Below, piece after piece: positions 57,820 to 64,000 of a DNA stretch of 64,000 bases (position 1 is the stretch's first letter; every line of letters begins with the position of its first letter). Below the pieces are notes generated by a model. The model saw only the letters and a list, made by a program, of their open reading frames with translations, ran no database searches and was not told the DNA's origin. Made by a program: the position numbers and the translations under genes. The DNA comes from Aralia elata (Eukaryota > Streptophyta > Magnoliopsida > Apiales > Araliaceae), in assembly GCA_034770075.1 (NCBI GenBank), contig JAVJAP010000103.1, positions 744,001 to 808,000 on the forward strand. The letters are read 5' to 3'.

Positions 57820-57838
57820 ATTTAAGTTTGGGGGTATT
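57820..57838 (+). promoter_or_regulatory. Polypurine tract of element X
   Basis: TTTAAGTTTGGGGGTAT directly before the 3' LTR start TGATAAGTAGG. Confidence 0.85.
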
Positions 57839-59455
57839 TGATAAGTAGGTTTCATACCTACTTATTGGATGCTATTTGGGTTCTTTTGTTGCTTATCTAA
57901 TAGCTACTTAGTACGTTTTCATGCATTTTTCCCTCTCTTTCAGTTTTGATTCACTATTCTCATTATATGGCTTTTGCATGGTTTTTGGTAAATTTGACAT
58001 GGGGTTTATTGCATTTGTTGGTTGGGAGCTATTTGATTATTTGTTACTTGTACAGGACACGAGAATCAAGAAATCAGGCTACAGCAGCACAGTAGCAGAC
58101 TGGCAACCGGCGCAGCTGCGCCCTACTTGGCCTTGAGGCCGGCGCAGCTGCGCCCCTCCTGTTCCTTCCCTGCCCCCGACGCAGCTACGCCCCTTTTACA
58201 AAGGGCGCCGGCGCAGCTGCGCCCGTCGCCAGCCAGCCATGCAGCACGTTCCATCCAGCGAAGCAGCATTATTAGGAAATGGTGTAGTGCCAGATTTTGA
58301 GGGATCAGTGGGTTTAAACTTTATTAGTGGGAATTAGAATAAGTCAAAATAAGACAAATTAAGCATGTATTATTAGCCATTTGAGAATTCAATTTTGGGA
58401 GCTCTCCTCCTACACGAAAATTAGAATAGTTTACTACATTCTAGCTTAAAACTTGGAAACAACCAGCTGAGCACAATTTGCATTTGGGAACTGAAGAATG
58501 GAGCTATATAGATGCTGAATTGGAGATTGGGAGCAAGAAATCAACAATCTACACAATTTGGAAAATCATCAGAAGTTGCAGAACGGAAACAAGGAGCTTG
58601 AATATTTTATGTTTTTGATTAATTTTCCTATTCTGTAAATATGATGATAAACCAATTGTGCATGATGAATTCTATTATTATTATGATGAACTAAATTCAA
58701 TTCTTGGGAATATAATGGATCTTTTGCATTGCTAAGAATTGAAATGCTTCCTTATTATTGCTAGTTGGTTATGAAATGAATGTCTAGCATAATCTATACT
58801 TCATGTTTAATTGCTTGATCACCAATTACTGTGATAATTTATATGGAATTGAGAAAGGAAATATAAATTGAGATCTAATTATACTAGCATATGTTCATAA
58901 TTTTTACATTCCTCGTGAAGATATGATTCGTGCTTAGGATAGAGATATACCGAAGCACCATATGTGGCCAATTGAAAACTTGTTCTTAAACCCTTTTGAT
59001 TGTAATTCACATAGAGATATAGTGCATTAGTCATCTAGGGTGTTCACATTCATTCTATCAATTGTGGATTTAGTGTGATATGAATATGGTGCATCGAGAG
59101 GTGGCCATATTTTACATTCGTGTTCTCGACCAACATTCTATAATAATCAATTAGCAACAATAGGAAGCATGGAAATCTAAGTTTGCATTAAGTGAAATTA
59201 TAATCCCAAGCTTTTAAAATCTATATTTTTACAACCATAATTTGTTCTATTAGTTTCTTTTGTAATCATTAGATAATTTTCAGCCTTGTAATCAATTGTT
59301 TAAAGAAACCGAATTAATTATAAAATCGGTGTTTGATGTTGTAAATGCAATTCTATTCCTCGTGGGATCGATACTTTACTTACTTTATATTACTTGTGGA
59401 TCACGTGCACTTGCGTGTATGAGTCGTATTTGTTATACATACAAATATTTCAACA
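57839..59455 (+). repeat. 3' LTR of element X
   Basis: 1,617 bp from TGATAAGTAGG to ATTTCAACA. B's pol resumes at 59456 with PAKVEAV. No matching 5' LTR is in the window. Confidence 0.82.
58109..58223. repeat. GC palindrome array in X LTR, 4 sites
   Basis: GGCGCAGCTGCGCC at 58109-58122, 58141-58154 and 58210-58223, and GACGCAGCTACGCC at 58178-58191. Spacing 32, 37, 32. Confidence 0.92.
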
Positions 59456-61611
59456 CCAGCAAAAGTAGAAGCAGTTATCAATTAGGAATAGCCGAAGAAG
59501 CCAACAGAGATCAGGAGTTTCTTGGGGTTAGCGGGATACTATCGGAGATTCATCCAGGATTTCTCAAAGATAGCATCACCGTTGACCAATCTCACCAGAA
59601 AAGTAGTTAAGTTTGTTTGGACGGAGAAATGCGAAGAAAGTTTTATAGAGCTGAAGAAGAGACTTAGTCAAGCACCGGTGTTGACCTTACCAGACAACAC
59701 TGGAGGTTTCATGGTATATAGCGATGCATCACACAAAGGTCTTGGTTATGTGCTGATGCAGCACGGCAAGGTCATTGCGTATGTGTCACGTTAGCTGAAG
59801 GACTATGAGAAGGGTTACCCGACTAATGACCTGGAGTTAGCCGCGGTAGTTTTTGCCTTGAAGATTTGGAGGCACTACCTATACGGAGAGAAGTGTGAAA
59901 TATACACAGACCACAAAAGTCTAAAATATATCTTCACTCAGAAGGAGCTGAACATGAGGCAGCGCCGATGGTTAGAATTGATCAAAGATACGACTGTGAG
60001 ATTCTGTACCATCCGGGCAAAGCAAATGTAGTAGCTGATGCCTTAAGCAGGAAAGGCAAAGCGAAATTGATGAAGCTGACAACTCAGGAGGAGTTGATAA
60101 AGGACCTTGAACGGCTGGAATTGGAGGTTAAGTATCCGATGGAGACAGACGGAAAATTGTTTACCGTGACAGCAGGTCCGACTTTACTGGATAAGATTAA
60201 GGAGGCTCAAGAATTTGATGAAGAATGTATCGACATTAAGGAACGATTATCGGGAGGAGCAACGTTGAAGTACAAGATTGACAGTACAGGATTGCTGAGG
60301 TTTGAAGGAAGGATCTGGGTACCGTACGTACCAGACCTAAGAGAAGAAATATTGTAGGAGGCTCATAATACGAGATTCTCGGTACATCCAGGTAGCAGCA
60401 AGATGTATCAAGATCTTCGTCAGCATTATTGGTGGCCACATCTGAAGAGGGAAGTTGCAGAATATGTCAGCCGATGTCTAACTTGCCAGAGGGTCAAGGC
60501 AGAGCACCAGCGGCCGAGAGGATTGTTGCAACCGTTAGAAATTCCAGAATGGAAGTGGAGCACATCACAATGGATTTCGCGGTAGGACTTCCAACGACAC
60601 AGAAGGGTCTAGACGCCATCTGGGTAATCGTAGATCGGTTGACCAAGTCTGCTCATTTTCTACCGATCAAGATCAGGTACAAATTGAAGCAGTTAGCAAA
60701 ACTTTACGTAAAAGAGATAGTATCGCGGCATGGAGTGTCGGTATCTATTGTATCTGACAGAGATCCGCGCTTCACGTCAAATGTTTGGAGAAGTCTATAG
60801 GAAAGAATGGGAACGCAATTGAGATTGAGTATAGCGTATCATCCTCAGACTGATGGCCAGAGCGAGCGAACGATTTAGACCTTGGAAGATATGCTGAGGG
60901 CTGTCGTAATGGACTTAAAGGGAAGCTAGGACGATCACTTGCCACTGGTAGAGTTCGCTTACAACAACAGTTATCACGCTAGCATCGGCATGCCACCATA
61001 CGAAGCATTGTATGGAAGGAAGTGTCGAACGCCGTTATGTTGGGATGAGGTTGGTGAGAGGAGATTGTTGGGACCAGAGTTGGTACAATAGACCGTGGAA
61101 ATTGTTAAAGTAATAAGACAGCGTTTAGTAGCAGCTCAGGATCGTCAGAAGAAGTATGCCGACTTACACCGTCAGAAGCGAGACTTTGAAGTTGGTAGCT
61201 TTGTGTTTTTGAAGGTATCTCCCTGGAAAGGGAAGATCCGTTTTGGGAAGAAAGGCAAGCTGAGCCCTAGATTCATAGGACCGTTCGAGATTTTGAGGCG
61301 AATAGGTGAAGTGGAATACGAGGTAGCGTTACCTCCTGAACTTGAGCACATTCACAACGTGTTTCATGTATCAATGTTACGTTCATACAAACAAGACTAC
61401 AAGCATGTTATTTCCTATGAGCCAATTCAAGTCGAGAAAGACTTATCGTACGAGGAGATTCCTGTCCAAATACTTGATAGGAAGGAGCAGAAGCTGCGGA
61501 ATAAAATCATTCATTCCGTTAAAGTTCTCTGGAGGAATCACGCAGTGGAAGAAGCTACATGAGAACTCGAAGAGAAGATGAGAAGGAATTACCCGCAATT
61601 ATTTGAGTAAT
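59456..61611 (+). pseudogene. pol: pol of element B, RT end to integrase
   Basis: Resumes PAKVEAVIN then FLGLAGYYRRFIQDFSKIAS (end of RT); RNase H YSDASHKGLGYVLMQHGKVI and YTDHKSLKYIFTQKELNMRQ; integrase HPGSSKMYQDLRQHYWW, CLTCQRVKAEH, MDFAVGLP, SDRDPRF and AYHPQTDGQSERT; chromodomain-like EEIPVQILDRKEQ to YPQLFE. A one-base frameshift lies near 59985 (LIKDYD becomes LIKDTT) and about nine stops occur. Several are CAG or TGG turned to TAG: at 59479-59490 two stops replace Trp and Gln of the A sequence INWEQPK. The protein is closest to A. Confidence 0.92.
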
Positions 61612-61641
61612 CTTAGGTTGAAATTCCGAGGTCGGAATTTT

Positions 61642-61657
61642 TATAAGGGGGAGAGGA
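61642..61657 (+). promoter_or_regulatory. Polypurine tract of element B
   Basis: TATAAGGGGGAGAGGA directly before TGTAATGCCC. Confidence 0.88.
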
Positions 61658-62883
61658 TGTAATGCCCGAGAATTTTAAACCTTGTTATCAATTAATTATG
61701 ATATCTGAATTTTTTTTTTATTTAATTAATTTTACGGACTTAATTAGACCTATGTAGATATTATTATTTAGTTGTATAACTGTACGATCTAATATTTTTC
61801 TTTACGTTAAAGGGTTCACTAATGGTCTGAATAAATTAGCGGTTCAACCCTAAGATTTGAATGGCAAGAAAATTAGGGGAAAAGTTTAATAAGTGATTTC
61901 AATTCATCATGGTGTTGCATTTAAATTATTTAAATTAAATAATCTGAATGAGAAGTTTTATTGGCAAAATAAGTATCTTAAACAATTAAATAATTGAGCT
62001 ATTATTTAGTTTAATACAAGGAGTATAGTTATTCCTAGTTAGAAATTGGACCAATTTCTTTTCCGGTTGGACCAAAACACATGGGATGGGAAAGTCCGTG
62101 TATGATCAGTCCAACTAGGTGCAGAGGGTGGTTTGGGAAACTAAAGCCTTAGGCCCTAGGTATTCAGTCAGACGGGAAAGGGTGATGTGCGGCAGGGGCT
62201 GTACAATTCAGGCGTCGGCGTGTAGAGGGTTGGGCGTGATAGCGTGAAGCGACCGGCGGCTTGGACTGGGGAAGAAGCTCAGCGACCAGTGGTTATTCGA
62301 AGTCGAGGCAGGCGGAGCGTGTAAGGGCGTGGGCGACCGAGCGATAACCACTCGGACCAAGAAGTTAAGGCACGATTGGGCGTCATAGGGGGCTATGAGG
62401 GTCGTCAGCAAGCGGCCATAGGTCCACTTCACCTACCGAGTGCGAGGGTCTGCCGGCCGAACCTAGCTGGGCACGGATGGGACCCGATGCGGACAGCCGA
62501 CCACCTACTCCCCTCTAACTGTTGGGTACTGTTTCAATCAATTGGGGTATTATCCAGCAAATTGGGCAAACATCGCTCTATAAATAGGAACCCCAAACTC
62601 CTCTAGCCAAATTGTTCGGCTCCTTAAGTTTGATATAGTGTGCGAGCGTGAGGGCTGGGAAGGAAAGGCAAATTCGAAGGGGGAACTAGCTAGCGGATGT
62701 CTGCCGGCTTCATTTCCTATTTTGGGAGAAGAAGGAGAACGACAACTCGGGCCCCTTTTCGACTCCATCCAACCTCAAGGTATATCAATGGTTCTGTGAT
62801 AAACCGAGCTGCTGTGACAGTTTTTCTTTTGATTTTGTTTTGCTTTTCTTTCCCTCTTTGATGTTTTGGGGTTGTGTTGCTTC
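61658..62883 (+). repeat. 3' LTR of element B, cut by element G
   Basis: Matches 45038-46257 closely. It ends at GTTGCTTC, where the 5' LTR continues ATTGATGG and this copy changes to TGTTAGG. Confidence 0.88.
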
Positions 62884-64000
62884 TGTTAGGTTTGTATATA
62901 ACGCAAGCATGCAATCAAATTACATAAATAGGGCGAAAGCGTGATAAAACGGATTTTAAAATTTTAATACAAACCATCACCATGATCAATCTATGTGCTC
63001 AATTAACGATATAAACGAAAGAAAAAGAGAATAAGAATTATACCCTCGTAGAACAAAGCTTCCTCGGGTACAAGTTCAACTCATAGTCCTTCGTGTTCTC
63101 CTCGAATTCCACCAATTAAATTCCTTTGCTTGATCAACGTTAGCCACCCAAGTGTTTGGCCTCTAGAGGTGATCCACCGAGGAAGAATAGGTATTCAAGA
63201 AGTTGGGTATTGGCAAAACCCTAGTTTCTATCTCTATAGAAATTGCTAGTACTCTCCACAATCTAATGCAAGAGTGTGTAACCCTAATCTATGATAAGAC
63301 TCCTCTTATTTATACATGTAGGAATAACCCTTCCCTAAACTATTTAGGATTAGGGTTTCTATTATAATTAAACTCCTTTAATTAATTATGCTCCTAATCC
63401 AATTAGGAATTCATGGGAGAGTACTTCTATTAATTAATTCTCAATCCCTATTAGGAATTAAATAATAGTAATAGTAATAATAATAATAATAATAATAAGA
63501 CTCCTCTTATTAATTTATATTTAATATTTCCAAAATATTAAATAATAAATATTAAGCTATTTAATTAATTCTATCTCCATAGATTAAATTAAATACACTT
63601 AACTTATTATTACAATTATGCCATTTACTTCTTAAATAAATATTTTTCTTTTGCGGTGTGACCCTTTAGGTTCTCCATATTAAATCGGTTGTGAATAAAT
63701 CAATTAGAACAATTCTAATCTTATTTAAATAAATAAATTAAACTATTTAATTCATTTAAATAAATAATATTTATTCTACAATAAGGGTAAGCCCCCTTAG
63801 TGATCAACGACTTTCCATATAATATAGATTTCAACATTAATCACAAAAGAACCTTTCAGTGCATAGTTACCGTACAATTCAATCCTTCTACCATACAATG
63901 TCCCAATTAAATATAAGACATTGATTTACTGTCAAGTCTTATTTTTATTTAATTATATATATTTCGATTCCCAAATGCACAACTCTAAATAATGCAAATT
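62884..64000 (-). mobile_element. LTR of element G, probably Copia-type, incomplete
   Basis: Starts TGTTAGGTTTGTATATAACG at the break of B's LTR. The sequence (CTCGTAGAACAAAGC, GGTGATCCACCGAGG, GTGTGACCCTTTAGGTTCTC) is non-coding and LTR-like and resembles plant Copia LTRs in inverse orientation. No coding domain is in the window, so class and strand are inferred. Confidence 0.5.
63465..63498. repeat. (AAT)n-type microsatellite
   Basis: About nine TAA/AAT units inside element G. Confidence 0.85.

Larger units (their letters stand above)
45038..62883 (+). mobile_element. Element B: Tekay-like element broken by nested insertions
   Basis: 5' LTR 45038-48655, primer site, start of extra ORF to 49219, then foreign DNA (49220-59455), then B's own RT end, RNase H and integrase (59456-61611), polypurine tract and 3' LTR (61658-62883, cut by G). 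Its gag, protease and most of RT are missing. Confidence 0.85.

Overview
This is a plant nuclear window, almost certainly from a eudicot. It is AT-rich and gene-poor, intron-bearing gene fragments read as plant proteins (NAC, OSCA/CSC1, YKT6, RTEL1-like helicase), and most of it is LTR retrotransposons nested in one another. No rRNA, tRNA, CRISPR array or intact host gene was found.

Layout. 1-8075: AT-rich DNA with exon fragments of several unrelated host genes, all readable on the + strand, ending in two CACTA-type right ends (7197-7208 and 8064-8075) with dense TTCGTTGC-like subterminal repeats. It looks like a gene-capturing (Pack-type) CACTA whose left end is outside the window. 9111-19865: a NAC gene start whose promoter is tandemly duplicated. 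A complete Tekay/Del-type chromovirus (9720-19440, minus strand, TSD ATCAT) sits in the second promoter copy, and the NAC coding region is cut after about 80 codons. 19864-27023: minus-strand remnants of two more elements, F (Tekay-like with an extra coiled-coil ORF) and E (Athila-like). 27024-39849: element A, a decayed + strand Tekay-like element with long LTRs, an exact-length 2,067-bp internal tandem duplication and an extra ORF upstream of gag. 39850-45037: Athila-type LTR D, an hAT MITE, and a short non-autonomous Athila-like element C. 45038-62883: element B (Tekay-like, + strand), interrupted by a chimera of a 1.16-kb LTR (LTR1) and an Athila-type element X that keeps a nearly open pol and a downstream accessory ORF. 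62884-64000: start of another LTR (G).

How it fits together. Nesting order can be read from the truncations: E in F, A in E, D in A, B in C, LTR1 and X in B, G in B. Coding regions are mostly broken by amber stops; a large share look like C-to-T changes at CAG/CTG sites, as expected of heavily methylated DNA.

The most unusual signal is non-coding. Arrays of about 14-bp GC-rich imperfect palindromes (type GGCGC-N4-GCGCC) occur in LTRs and in the pol/accessory-ORF spacer of at least five elements from both Athila and Tekay lineages. They are grouped in pairs whose centres are 31-34 bp apart, with a longer gap between pairs. Athila-type 3' regions also carry a hairpin whose stem shows compensatory changes between copies, and several internal polypurine tracts.
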